DNA from: DMER01 sp003451645
GTDB lineage: Bacteria > Pseudomonadota > Alphaproteobacteria > Micropepsales > Micropepsaceae
Assembly (NCBI GenBank): GCA_031976175.1
Contig: DALYLR010000022.1
Coordinates: forward strand, 1 to 56,507
Length of the DNA: 56,507 nt
Direction: 5' to 3'
Position 1 is the stretch's first letter. Each line of letters opens with the position of its first letter. This document shows positions 49,760 to 56,507 of the stretch, one piece after another. Below the pieces are notes generated by a model. That model saw only the letters and a list, made by a program, of their open reading frames with translations, searched no databases and was not told where the DNA came from. Made by a program: the position numbers and the translations under genes.

Positions 49760-51259
49760 ATGATTTCGGCAGCATTTGGAACCATTATCAGCCTGGCCAG
49801 CGGCGCGAATACCGTCATCGATCTTTACAAGAATGTCTCCGGCCTTTGGAAAGGTCAAAACATCGACCGCATGCTGGATGGGCTGCATCGTATCAATGCC
49901 AGCATCGAGCGGCTGTCGGACACAATCATCTACGCCCCCACGTTTGAGGGCGTCGTCGACACGACGCGCAAAGTCCAAAACAAAGTGCAAGACCTGCGTT
50001 TGGTCCGGCAAGCGTTGGAGCCGGTGCAGCGCGTCATGGGCGACACGATGCTCTCGTCTGGCTTGATCGTCACGCCGGAGAGGATGCAGGAGGAGATCGC
50101 GAAGAACGCCTGGGATGTCTTCGATGAGGTCCGTCCCTATGATAAATTCTACCGCCATCCCAATCCCATCATGGTGCCGGTGATGTTCACCCATGGCGGC
50201 GTCCCCTATGTGGGATGGTTGAAGCGCGGCCTGCTCAGGGGTGCGTTCAATTGCGATCTCACTGAATTGCCTGGATTGGGCGGGGATGCTGGGGCTTCGG
50301 AGCCTCAGCGGATTGCGGCCGCCAAGGCGACGGCTGCACCACACAACGCGGTGTTGGAGGATTTGCGGCGGACATGGGCGAATCTTCCGGCCAAAAGCGA
50401 TCCGGCGGCGGTGGAGAAGTTTCTGCTTCGGGTACGGAGCGCTCCTTCCGGCGTTGGCTCTGGGCTAGAGTATGAGATTGAGGAGGAGTTGGCGGCGCTC
50501 CTGCGCCCTAGCCGGGAATTCCGCGATGGGCCGGGCTTGCCGCTGATGGTGGTCATCCCCGCCGGATCGTTTCTGATGGGCAGCCCCGAGACGGAAGTGG
50601 GCCGAGACGACGATGAAGGGCCGCAACGCACGGTCACGATCGCGAGGCCCTTTGCCGTGGGGAAATTCGCCGTCACTTTCGATGAATGGGATGCCTGCGC
50701 CAAGGAGGGCGGTTGCCCATCGAACCCTAAGCCAAGCGACGAGGGCTGGGGGCGCGGCACGCGGCCGGTGATCAATGTGAGCTGGCACGATGCGCAGGAG
50801 TATGTGACCTGGCTGTCCAAGAAGACAGGCAAGACCTATCGCCTGTTGAGCGAGGCGGAATGGGAGTATGCCTGCCGAGCGGGAAAGGCAGCGCCGTTTA
50901 GTTTTGGCGAGACGATCTCAACGAAGCAGGCGAATTATGACGGCAACTACACCTATGGCGCAGGGGTGAAAGGCGAATACCGGCGAAAGACGGTGCTGGT
51001 TGGCTCATTACCCTCGAATCCTTTTGGCCTGCACGAGATGCATGGCAATGTTTGGGAATGGGCGCAGGATTGTTACGGCCCCTACGCAGAAGCGCCATCT
51101 GATGGATCGCCGTCTGAAAAATCGAGCGGCTCCCTCCGCGTCGGGCGCGGCGGCTCTTGGTTCATCAGTCCACAGCTCCTCCGGTCGGCAGGCCGCGGCG
51201 GGTTCCGACCGTCGGACCGGAGCAACTACCTCGGCTTCCGGCTCGCCAGGACGCTTTAA
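49760..51259 (+). CDS. FGE-sulfatase-fold protein, possible DGR target
   Basis: This 499-residue protein has an N-terminal membrane-proximal helical region (residues 1-110; AFGTIISLASGANTVIDLYK) and a central domain of unknown type. A C-terminal formylglycine-generating-enzyme/C-type-lectin-like fold starts near 265 (LPLMVVIPAGSFLMGSPETE) with NVSWHDAQEYVTWLSKKTGK, RLLSEAEWEYACRAG and GLHEMHGNVWEWAQD. It lacks a clear pair of catalytic cysteines of true formylglycine-generating enzyme. The last 36 residues (RGGSW to the end) resemble the variable region of diversity-generating retroelement target proteins. ATG 49760 is chosen over an upstream ATG at 49706. Confidence 0.85.
   Translation: MISAAFGTIISLASGANTVIDLYKNVSGLWKGQNIDRMLDGLHRINASIERLSDTIIYAPTFEGVVDTTRKVQNKVQDLRLVRQALEPVQRVMGDTMLSSGLIVTPERMQEEIAKNAWDVFDEVRPYDKFYRHPNPIMVPVMFTHGGVPYVGWLKRGLLRGAFNCDLTELPGLGGDAGASEPQRIAAAKATAAPHNAVLEDLRRTWANLPAKSDPAAVEKFLLRVRSAPSGVGSGLEYEIEEELAALLRPSREFRDGPGLPLMVVIPAGSFLMGSPETEVGRDDDEGPQRTVTIARPFAVGKFAVTFDEWDACAKEGGCPSNPKPSDEGWGRGTRPVINVSWHDAQEYVTWLSKKTGKTYRLLSEAEWEYACRAGKAAPFSFGETISTKQANYDGNYTYGAGVKGEYRRKTVLVGSLPSNPFGLHEMHGNVWEWAQDCYGPYAEAPSDGSPSEKSSGSLRVGRGGSWFISPQLLRSAGRGGFRPSDRSNYLGFRLARTL
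51151..51256 (+). other. DGR-like variable-region candidate
   Basis: The codons after GGSW end almost all in C at positions that look adenine-mutated from AAC: TTC, ATC, AGT, CTC, GGC, GGC, TTC, AGC, AAC, TAC. Fixed codons between them (CGG TCG GCA, CTC GGC TTC CGG) look like unmutated template. The same pattern could arise in an ordinary FGE-fold C-terminus; no template repeat or reverse transcriptase gene is in the window. Confidence 0.4.
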
Positions 51260-51283
51260 TTACCTCTGGCGCCTTCTTTTACG

Positions 51284-51301
51284 GCCCCGCGCAGACGGGG
51301 C
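51284..51301. other. Hairpin downstream of the FGE-fold gene
   Basis: GCCCCG-CGCAGA-CGGGGC, a perfect 6-bp stem 25 bp after the stop. Confidence 0.5.
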
Positions 51302-51328
51302 ACTTGCTTGCTTATCTTCTCCGGGGGA

Positions 51329-51347
51329 CTGGGGGCGAAGCCCCCAG
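51329..51347. other. GC-rich hairpin with GAA loop
   Basis: CTGGGGGC-GAA-GCCCCCAG, a perfect 8-bp stem. Short GC-rich hairpins downstream of the variable region are a known requirement for DGR retrohoming, though usually much closer. There is no T-run on either side. Confidence 0.5.
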
Positions 51348-51383
51348 CGAAACCATCCGGTCGCGGCGGCTTGACACAGCCAG

Positions 51384-51752
51384 TTACGTCTTGAGCGGCA
51401 GAAGCCTGACACGCGAGCGCACCAGGTCAACGGTCAGCAAGGCGCCCGCTTCAAGGGCGGGGGCAGCCTGCGACACTGCCGCAGCTAGCCTTGGCGCCAA
51501 TACATCAATCTCGAGGCTGATGGCACGCAGCTGGACAACACTGGGCTTGCCCGACCGGGTTGCGGCCAGGATTGCTGAAAAGTCCATATCATAGGTGACG
51601 ATGACGAGGCCGCGTTCTGCGGCGACGGCCATGATGTCCTCATCCGGCGCCGATGGTGGGCCAAGCCCGGACCAATGGACGGTCTCAATGCCAAGCTCCG
51701 TGATCCTATCCGCCAAGGCCGGCGGCAGGTTCATATCGAGGAGCAGCTTCAC
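51384..51752 (-). CDS. DUF5615 PIN-like protein (putative toxin)
   Basis: This 122-residue protein has MKLLLDMNLPPALADRITELGIETVHWSGLG, then DEDIMAVAAERGLVIVTYDMDFSAIL. These acidic residues (Asp6, Asp near 38, Asp in TYDMDF) fit the DUF5615/Mut7-C PIN-like family, usually paired with a DUF433 antitoxin. It overlaps the antitoxin stop by four bases. Confidence 0.88.
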   Translation of the reverse strand: MKLLLDMNLPPALADRITELGIETVHWSGLGPPSAPDEDIMAVAAERGLVIVTYDMDFSAILAATRSGKPSVVQLRAISLEIDVLAPRLAAAVSQAAPALEAGALLTVDLVRSRVRLLPLKT

Positions 51753-51979
51753 GCCGGCTCAACAAAGGGCATTTCCTGGCCCTCGGCAAGCCATGCCGCA
51801 TAGCGCAAGGCCTGCAACACATCTTCGCGCTCAAGATAGGGGAAGTCGGCCAGAACAGCATCGATACTACGCCCGGCTGCGATCTGGTGAACCAGCATGG
51901 ACACCGTCACGCGCATGCCGCGGATGCAGGCCTTGCCGCCCATGACGCCGGGGGATTGTGTGATGCGGTCAAATGTCAT
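51749..51979 (-). CDS. DUF433 domain antitoxin
   Basis: This 76-residue protein has the DUF433 signature DRITQSPGVMGGKACIRGMRVTVSMLVHQIAAGRS followed by VLADFPYLEREDVLQALRYAA, a winged-helix-like VapB45-type antitoxin. It precedes the DUF5615 gene with an ATGA overlap. Confidence 0.92.
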   Translation of the reverse strand: MTFDRITQSPGVMGGKACIRGMRVTVSMLVHQIAAGRSIDAVLADFPYLEREDVLQALRYAAWLAEGQEMPFVEPA

Positions 51980-52015
51980 GAGCTAACGGCTAACAGAGTC
52001 CATCGGATATGTCGA

Positions 52016-52291
52016 TTACTGGAGCCGAAGCCTTGCCGCCTTGGCGCTTTGGCGTGAAATCTCGCATTCGGCGCGCCCCAGGCGCAAGGCCGCCAAGGGG
52101 TCGGCCGGATCGAAGCGGGTGACGCGCCCAGCCCGCACATCAGCCTCAGAGTCTCTTAGCTTCGCCCGCACAGCGTTTTCATTCCGCTTGAACCACTGAT
52201 CGGTCTGCGCATCTGTCAAGACCGCTTCCTCTGGGTCGAGGGGCACAGATACGGATTTGTGTCTCTTGGGATTTGATTGCGCCTTTGTCAT
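52016..52291 (-). CDS. Putative antitoxin-like protein with repeat-encoded C-terminus
   Basis: This 91-residue protein starts MTKAQSNPKRHKSVSVPLDP and has a helical DAQTDQWFKRNENAVRAKLRDSEADVRAGRVTRFDP segment reminiscent of ParD/RelB-like antitoxins. No toxin frame adjoins it. Its last dozen codons (EISRQSAKAARLRLQ) are made by copy 3 of the 25-bp dispersed repeat, so the original C-terminus may have been replaced. The longer upstream frame to 52462 is not supported. Confidence 0.55.
   Translation of the reverse strand: MTKAQSNPKRHKSVSVPLDPEEAVLTDAQTDQWFKRNENAVRAKLRDSEADVRAGRVTRFDPADPLAALRLGRAECEISRQSAKAARLRLQ
52032..52056. repeat. Copy 3 of the 25-bp dispersed repeat
   Basis: It matches 49452-49476 at 23 of 25 positions, here inside the 3' end of the antitoxin-like gene. 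Confidence 0.75.
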
Positions 52292-52488
52292 GATTGGAAG
52301 AGGATACCACAATGGCGCGGTTTTTGGTCCACTCAATTTTGTTCCCGCACTCAGGTGCGCGGGGATTGCAGAGGATGAAGATTGGCGCGCTCCTCTCCAT
52401 CGGGCAGAAGTATTCACGCCCCTCGTTTGGGGGATGGCGCGGATTGTTCTTTCGTGCTCCAAAACGCCAGAACGCGAGCGGGACAGAA

Positions 52489-53280
52489 ATGACCAAAGCG
52501 AACAGCAGCAAAGAGCGGGCGGCGCTCGCCAATACTGGCGCCGACCCTGCCGCGGGCCAGGCCGAACTGGACCGCTTTGACCGGTTGCAGGCCGATCCGG
52601 TCATGGCGGCCCTGACCGCCCAGGTTGAAGCATCCTGCGCGCAGATGGGCTTTGAGCGCTTTGTGGCGTGGGTGTTTTGGCCGGCGCAAGGCAAGCGACG
52701 CTCGACCTATGTGACCAATTACTCGCCCGATTGGATGCGCCGGCGCCTGCGCCACAATTATCAGAGCCATGACATCGTCGCCGCGCGCGCCGCCCAAACG
52801 GGGCGCCCCTTTCTGTTCCGCGAGGTGATGAGCCGCCATTTGACCGAACCGCAAGCACGCCTGATGGAGGAATCGCGCACCTTTGGCCTGCGCCATGGCG
52901 GCGCGGTGACCCGGACGGATGCTGTTGCTGGCCGGATCTGCTTGTGCGTCTCTACCGTGACGAGCGACCAGGATTTCGCTAAGCTCTTTGATGCCCGGCA
53001 AGACGAGTTAAGCGCGCTCATGAAAACGATTAGCGGCCAGTTCCGCGTGTTCCAGGATCAGGAGGCGACCGAGAGCGCGAGGCCCTTGCTGACGCCCCAT
53101 GAATGCGCGGTGTTGATGTATGCGGCCCGTGGCCTGACCACCCAAAGCACCGCGCGCGTGCTTGAGATTTCGGAGTACACGGTCAAGGATCACCTGAAAT
53201 CCGCAACGGCCAAATTGGACGCCAAGAACAAGACTGAGGCTGTCGCCAAAGCGCTGATCGCGGGCTACATCCTGCCGTGA
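52489..53280 (+). CDS. LuxR-type regulator with autoinducer-binding-like domain
   Basis: This 263-residue regulator has an N-terminal domain resembling the autoinducer-binding fold (FERFVAWVFWPAQGKRRSTYVTNYSPDWMRRRLRHNYQSHDIVAARAAQTGRPFLF). Its C-terminal LuxR helix-turn-helix is LTPHECAVLMYAARGLTTQSTARVLEISEYTVKDHLKSATAKLDAKNKTEAVAKALIAG. No luxI-type gene is nearby, so it is a LuxR 'solo'. The start MTKANSSK has GGGA upstream; an open frame extends 65 codons further without support. Confidence 0.88.
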   Translation: MTKANSSKERAALANTGADPAAGQAELDRFDRLQADPVMAALTAQVEASCAQMGFERFVAWVFWPAQGKRRSTYVTNYSPDWMRRRLRHNYQSHDIVAARAAQTGRPFLFREVMSRHLTEPQARLMEESRTFGLRHGGAVTRTDAVAGRICLCVSTVTSDQDFAKLFDARQDELSALMKTISGQFRVFQDQEATESARPLLTPHECAVLMYAARGLTTQSTARVLEISEYTVKDHLKSATAKLDAKNKTEAVAKALIAGYILP

Positions 53281-53296
53281 GGGATGAACCGGGTGG

Positions 53297-53698
53297 CTAT
53301 TCGTGCCTGCCGTTAGCTGCCTCCCATGCCTTGAGCACCTTTTTAGGCGCCATGGCGCGCCAGCTCTGCAGCAATTTTCCCTTCGCCCATTCGCGATCGA
53401 CCTTATCTGGCCGCGCCAGCACAAGGCCATGCGGCCGGTAGTGATCGGTGACGAAGAACACCGCCGGATCGAGCTCGATCAGCATGTCGCGCTCCTCCTT
53501 TGAGACCTTGAAAACTGGCGCGTCCTCCGATGGGCTCCACCAGCACCACATCTTGCCATGCGCCTTCAAGTTCGGCTGCCCCCAGGATATTGCCTCGGTC
53601 ACATGCGGCAAATTGAGTGACAGCGCCAATGCCCGGTACTCAGGCCAGGTCAGCGCTGTCTTGGTCTTGGGTTTTTCCCTCGGCATCGGGTCCACCAT
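53297..53698 (-). CDS. MmcQ/YjbR family protein
   Basis: This 133-residue protein has the MmcQ/YjbR (CyaY-like) pattern: YRALALSLNLPHVTEAISWGQPNLKAHGKMWCWWSP, then FKVSKEERDMLIELDPAVFFVTDHYRPHGLVLARP. It is small, monomeric and of uncertain DNA-binding role. A start at ATG 53686 is also possible. It is convergent with the LuxR gene. Confidence 0.88.
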   Translation of the reverse strand: MVDPMPREKPKTKTALTWPEYRALALSLNLPHVTEAISWGQPNLKAHGKMWCWWSPSEDAPVFKVSKEERDMLIELDPAVFFVTDHYRPHGLVLARPDKVDREWAKGKLLQSWRAMAPKKVLKAWEAANGRHE

Positions 53699-53791
53699 TT
53701 GGCCTGCGTGAACCTGAGAACATTGTCAGAACATTGGCGCACTTGCAACCCGGAACGGCGCCCATAAACTAAAGAAAAACAGGAGCCCGCC

Positions 53792-54277
53792 ATGCCAAAG
53801 TCCGCCGCAAAGCCAGGTGCACCTCAGAAACAACCGGCGAAGAAGCCTGTAAACAAGAAGTCTGGCAACAAGACGCAGGCCACATCAGCCAGTGTCAGGG
53901 CCTTCATCGACGCGGTCGCGGACCCCGCGCAGAGGGCAGATGCCGAGACGATCCTTGCACTGATGAAAGCGGCGACAGGTGAGGAGCCGGCCATGTGGGG
54001 CCCCTCGATCATTGGTTTTGGGCGATATCACTACAAATACGACAGCGGCCGCGAGGGCGAGATGTGCCGCATCGGCTTCTCACCGCGCAAGGGACAGACC
54101 GTGCTCTATATGATCCCGGGCTATGAGGACGTGCCGGACCTGATGGCGAGGCTGGGAAAGGTCAAGACCGGCAAATCATGCCTTTATATCAAGAAACTGG
54201 CGGACATCGACATGGCCGCCTTGCGCGAACTCATCGCACAGTCTTTGCGGGTCATGGATGAGAAATATCCCCGGTAA
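53792..54277 (+). CDS. DUF1801 domain protein
   Basis: This 161-residue protein has a basic, low-complexity N-terminal tail (Lys/Pro/Ala, residues 1-30) and a DUF1801 (YdhG-like) domain with SVRAFIDAVADPAQRADAETILALMKAATGEEPAMWGPSIIGFG, FSPRKGQTVLYMI and CLYIKKLADIDMAALRELI. Function is unknown. AGGAG precedes the ATG. Confidence 0.88.
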   Translation: MPKSAAKPGAPQKQPAKKPVNKKSGNKTQATSASVRAFIDAVADPAQRADAETILALMKAATGEEPAMWGPSIIGFGRYHYKYDSGREGEMCRIGFSPRKGQTVLYMIPGYEDVPDLMARLGKVKTGKSCLYIKKLADIDMAALRELIAQSLRVMDEKYPR

Positions 54278-54289
54278 GGCACGATCGCA

Positions 54290-54949
54290 TCAAGGCCGCA
54301 CCCTGCACGCGGCCCTGAAGCCCGCCGCGCAGAAGGGAACCATCCGCTCAAAGACGGATTGCAGGTCCTCCGACTTGCACAGGCCATTCGACAGCGCGTC
54401 GATCCGTCCAGTTTCGGCCATGGACAGCGTCAAGGCCCCCGACAGGAAGTGAAAACTCCAATAAAGCTCAGCCGCGCCGCAGTGGGGCAGTGAGCGTTGC
54501 AAGACGTTCAGAAACTCGCGGACCACCGGGTCAAAGAACTGGCCCATTTTTGCGCGCGCCATATGGGGCGAGGTGTTGACCTGCGCAATGAGGGCGCCAT
54601 AGGCACGGCCGCCCGCACCGCCATCCATCATGATCTCGGCGACGGGCCACATAAAGGCGCCGATCACCTCCTCCAATGACGGCTGTGCAGGGGATGCCTT
54701 GGTGACGGCGTCCTCCAGCATGGCCATGCGCCGCGTGTTCATTTGCTCGGCGCGCCGCTCAATGACCGCATCAAAGAACCGCTCTTTGGAGCCGAAATGA
54801 TAATTCGCGAGCGAGACATCCACGCCCGCGGCGGAGGTGATGTCGCGAATGGACACGCCATCGAACCCGCGCCGGGCGAAGAGCTGCTCGGCGGTGTCCA
54901 AAAGCTTGTCGCGGGTCAACTCGCCGCGGCGCTGCGTTGGTGCTCTCAT
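54290..54949 (-). CDS. TetR-family transcriptional regulator
   Basis: This 219-residue regulator has the TetR helix-turn-helix LLDTAEQLFARRGFDGVSIRDITSAAGVDVSLANYHFGSKERFFDAVI and a C-terminal ligand domain (MWPVAEIMMDGGAGGRAYGALIAQVNTSPHM). It is divergent from the TonB-dependent receptor gene, with a palindrome between them. The start MRAPTQRRGELTRDK is preferred over the 60 codons upstream. Confidence 0.93.
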   Translation of the reverse strand: MRAPTQRRGELTRDKLLDTAEQLFARRGFDGVSIRDITSAAGVDVSLANYHFGSKERFFDAVIERRAEQMNTRRMAMLEDAVTKASPAQPSLEEVIGAFMWPVAEIMMDGGAGGRAYGALIAQVNTSPHMARAKMGQFFDPVVREFLNVLQRSLPHCGAAELYWSFHFLSGALTLSMAETGRIDALSNGLCKSEDLQSVFERMVPFCAAGFRAACRVRP

Positions 54950-55042
54950 GAGAGGGATACTCGCACAATTCAGCCAAAGGCGCTGGCAAAGTTTTGCCGC
55001 GGCCCGGCCGGGATGCCCGCACAACTCATTGATTTTCTTAGA

Positions 55043-55060
55043 ATTCAACAGGCGTTGAAT
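55043..55060. promoter_or_regulatory. TetR-type operator candidate
   Basis: ATTCAAC-AGGC-GTTGAAT is a perfect inverted repeat (7-bp arms, 4-base spacer) in the 197-bp gap between the tetR start and the receptor start. It is the obvious binding site for the divergent TetR regulator. Confidence 0.7.
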
Positions 55061-55146
55061 GAACGAAATTCTTGTTGTACGCTGCTCAAATGAAAGCGGG
55101 TTGGGGCCTGCTTGCATCACAAAAATCAAGATGTGGGGGAATGATC

Positions 55147-56507
55147 ATGCGTATGAGGGCGAGCCGTGCGGCCATTTTTGTTGGGGGCGTATCCCTGCTG
55201 GCGTTGAGTGGAGCAGGCGTGGCGGCCTCCGCGGCCGACACCAAGGGGAACAAGCCCCCTTTGATGATGGCGCAGACGGCGAAGGCTCCGGCAAACGCGG
55301 CACCTGCACCGCAAAGCCCAGCGGCAGACCCCGCGACCGGCGGCGAGAGTGACGAGAAAGTGGTTGTCACCGCCCGCAGGGTCGAAGAAAAACTGCAAGA
55401 CACGCCAGTGGCGGTCACTGTCTTTTCTGAAAAGCAATTGGATCGTCTGGGTGCGGAGAATTTGGGCGGCATCCAGAATTCAGTGCCCAATCTAAATATC
55501 GTGCAAGGCCGCGGGTCCAACTCATCCGCCAACGTGTTCATCCGCGGCGTCGGACAGCCCGATGCGCTCGCAACCTTTGATCCCGCGATCGGGATCTATG
55601 TCGATGATGTCTATATCAGCCGCATTCGCGGCGCGTTGTTCGATGTCTATGATCTGAGCCGGATCGAAGTGTTGCGCGGACCGCAAGGCACCCTGTACGG
55701 CAAGAACACGATTGGCGGCGCGCTGAAGATCGTGACTTTGGCGCCCGCGGATGAATTGGCGGGCCGTGTGCAAGTGGGCTTTGGCGACTACAATCTATTC
55801 GAAGTCAAAGCGCGCGCCTCGGGTGCCATTACCGATGATCTCAAGGCTCTTGTTTCGGTCTATAGCGCCAACCGCGATGGCTTTGTCACCGATCCCGTGA
55901 CAGGCGTTGAATATAATGACAAGAACACGCTGGCTGGCCGGGTGTCCTTGTATTACACGCCCGATGACAAGACCGACATCCGCTTGAACGTCGATTATAC
56001 GCGCGAAGAGCCGTCGCTAACCTTGGGCAAGCCTGAGAACACGCTGACCAATGCCTTTGCCGCGGTCTTGTTGGTCCCGCCCGCGGGCGACTTCAATTTC
56101 CAGACGCAAACGTCCATGACCGCCTTCAACGAGGAAAACTCGTTGGATCACTATGGCTTCGGTTTGACGATCACGCGCGAAATGGCGCCGTCTTGGACGC
56201 TCAAATCGATCACCTCGATGCGCAAGCTCGACTACACGGACTATATTGATATTGATGCGTCGCAGTTCCGCTTGGGCGACGTCTTGGTTGACGTGAACCA
56301 GAGCCAGCAGAGCCAGGAATTCCAAGTGCTCTTCAACAATGGCGGACCGCTGCGCGCGGTTGGCGGCGTCTATGCGCTGCGCGAGCACATTTTCTCGCAT
56401 CAAGAGGCCTATGCTCAGGACTTTTTCCCAGGCTTCATCCGCTTCATCGATGACGATCAGGTGCTCACCTCAGTCGCGGCCTTCGCCTCAGTCGATTATG
56501 ACCTGGC
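55147..56507 (+). CDS. TonB-dependent receptor (partial)
   Basis: The frame is open to the right edge; the 3' end lies outside. A long signal (about residues 1-30) is followed by an Ala/Pro-rich linker, the TonB-box-like EKVVVTARRVEEKLQDTPVAVTVFS, and the plug domain with VFIRGVGQPDAL and VYVDDVYISRIRGALFDVYDLSRIEVLRGPQGTLYGKNTIGGALKIVT. The beta barrel begins with GRVQVGFGDYNLFE. This is the sphingomonad/caulobacter-like receptor type that takes up various substrates; no ligand can be assigned. GGGGGA lies six bases before the chosen ATG; ATG 55141 is also in frame. Confidence 0.92.
   Translation, partial: MRMRASRAAIFVGGVSLLALSGAGVAASAADTKGNKPPLMMAQTAKAPANAAPAPQSPAADPATGGESDEKVVVTARRVEEKLQDTPVAVTVFSEKQLDRLGAENLGGIQNSVPNLNIVQGRGSNSSANVFIRGVGQPDALATFDPAIGIYVDDVYISRIRGALFDVYDLSRIEVLRGPQGTLYGKNTIGGALKIVTLAPADELAGRVQVGFGDYNLFEVKARASGAITDDLKALVSVYSANRDGFVTDPVTGVEYNDKNTLAGRVSLYYTPDDKTDIRLNVDYTREEPSLTLGKPENTLTNAFAAVLLVPPAGDFNFQTQTSMTAFNEENSLDHYGFGLTITREMAPSWTLKSITSMRKLDYTDYIDIDASQFRLGDVLVDVNQSQQSQEFQVLFNNGGPLRAVGGVYALREHIFSHQEAYAQDFFPGFIRFIDDDQVLTSVAAFASVDYDL

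Overview
The window is a GC-rich, densely coding stretch of an alphaproteobacterial chromosome. The assignment rests on gene order and content: a murA - DUF2948 - hisD - UPF0262 - tyrosine-phosphatase-like - maf - rng - yacG run, a BigR-type persulfide operon, a fused indolepyruvate oxidoreductase and the rpmI-rplT-pheS-pheT cluster. I cannot name the genus. No CRISPR array, prophage or transposase is visible.

Layout. 1-4007: the end of an amidohydrolase gene, divergent from an alcohol dehydrogenase / flavodoxin-fold oxidoreductase / Tat-exported nitroreductase operon, with a palindromic operator between them. 4202-8584: a secreted protein of unknown function, a VapBC pair, a glycosyltransferase, an alpha/beta hydrolase and an SRPBCC protein. 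8576-10109: a small AT-richer island carrying a Fic gene, bounded by 47-bp near-identical direct repeats that duplicate the 3' end of the neighbouring MBL-fold gene. 10068-12661: that gene plus bigR, a rhodanese and a TauE exporter around an extended BigR palindrome. 12658-20679: a lipoprotein, GDPD, phenylalanine hydroxylase, a beta-lactamase-fold serine hydrolase, iorAB and a HigBA-like pair. 20734-28374: tRNA-Thr, msrA and the murA-to-yacG housekeeping run, from which infA is missing at its usual place. 28417-33693: a secreted His/Tyr-rich protein, D-threonine aldolase, an acetylpolyamine amidohydrolase-like protein, an acyl-CoA dehydrogenase coupled to an orphan HicB-like gene, and a DUF5675-like protein.

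33694-36046 is the most unusual part. A TROVE/Ro60 gene is preceded by about 630 bp of structured non-coding DNA: a promoter, a 30-codon leader ORF inside an attenuator-like hairpin switch, and two related RNA modules. The second module has a tRNA-like T arm and an acceptor-like stem in permuted order, as expected for a bacterial Y RNA. A second 30-codon leader ORF sits between the TROVE gene and a MATE exporter.

36047-43926: the MATE gene, modE/modA/modB with a clear Mo-box but no modC, then rpmI, rplT, pheS and pheT. A 178-bp palindromic repeat with an 18-bp target duplication splits pheS from pheT. 43951-49062: a second, AT-rich Fic gene, a methyltransferase, a Tat-exported FecR-domain protein and lepA. 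49063-56507: repeat-rich DNA, an FGE-fold protein whose C-terminus looks like the variable region of a diversity-generating retroelement target, a DUF433/DUF5615 pair, a LuxR-type regulator, small conserved proteins, and a TetR regulator divergent from a TonB-dependent receptor that runs off the right edge.
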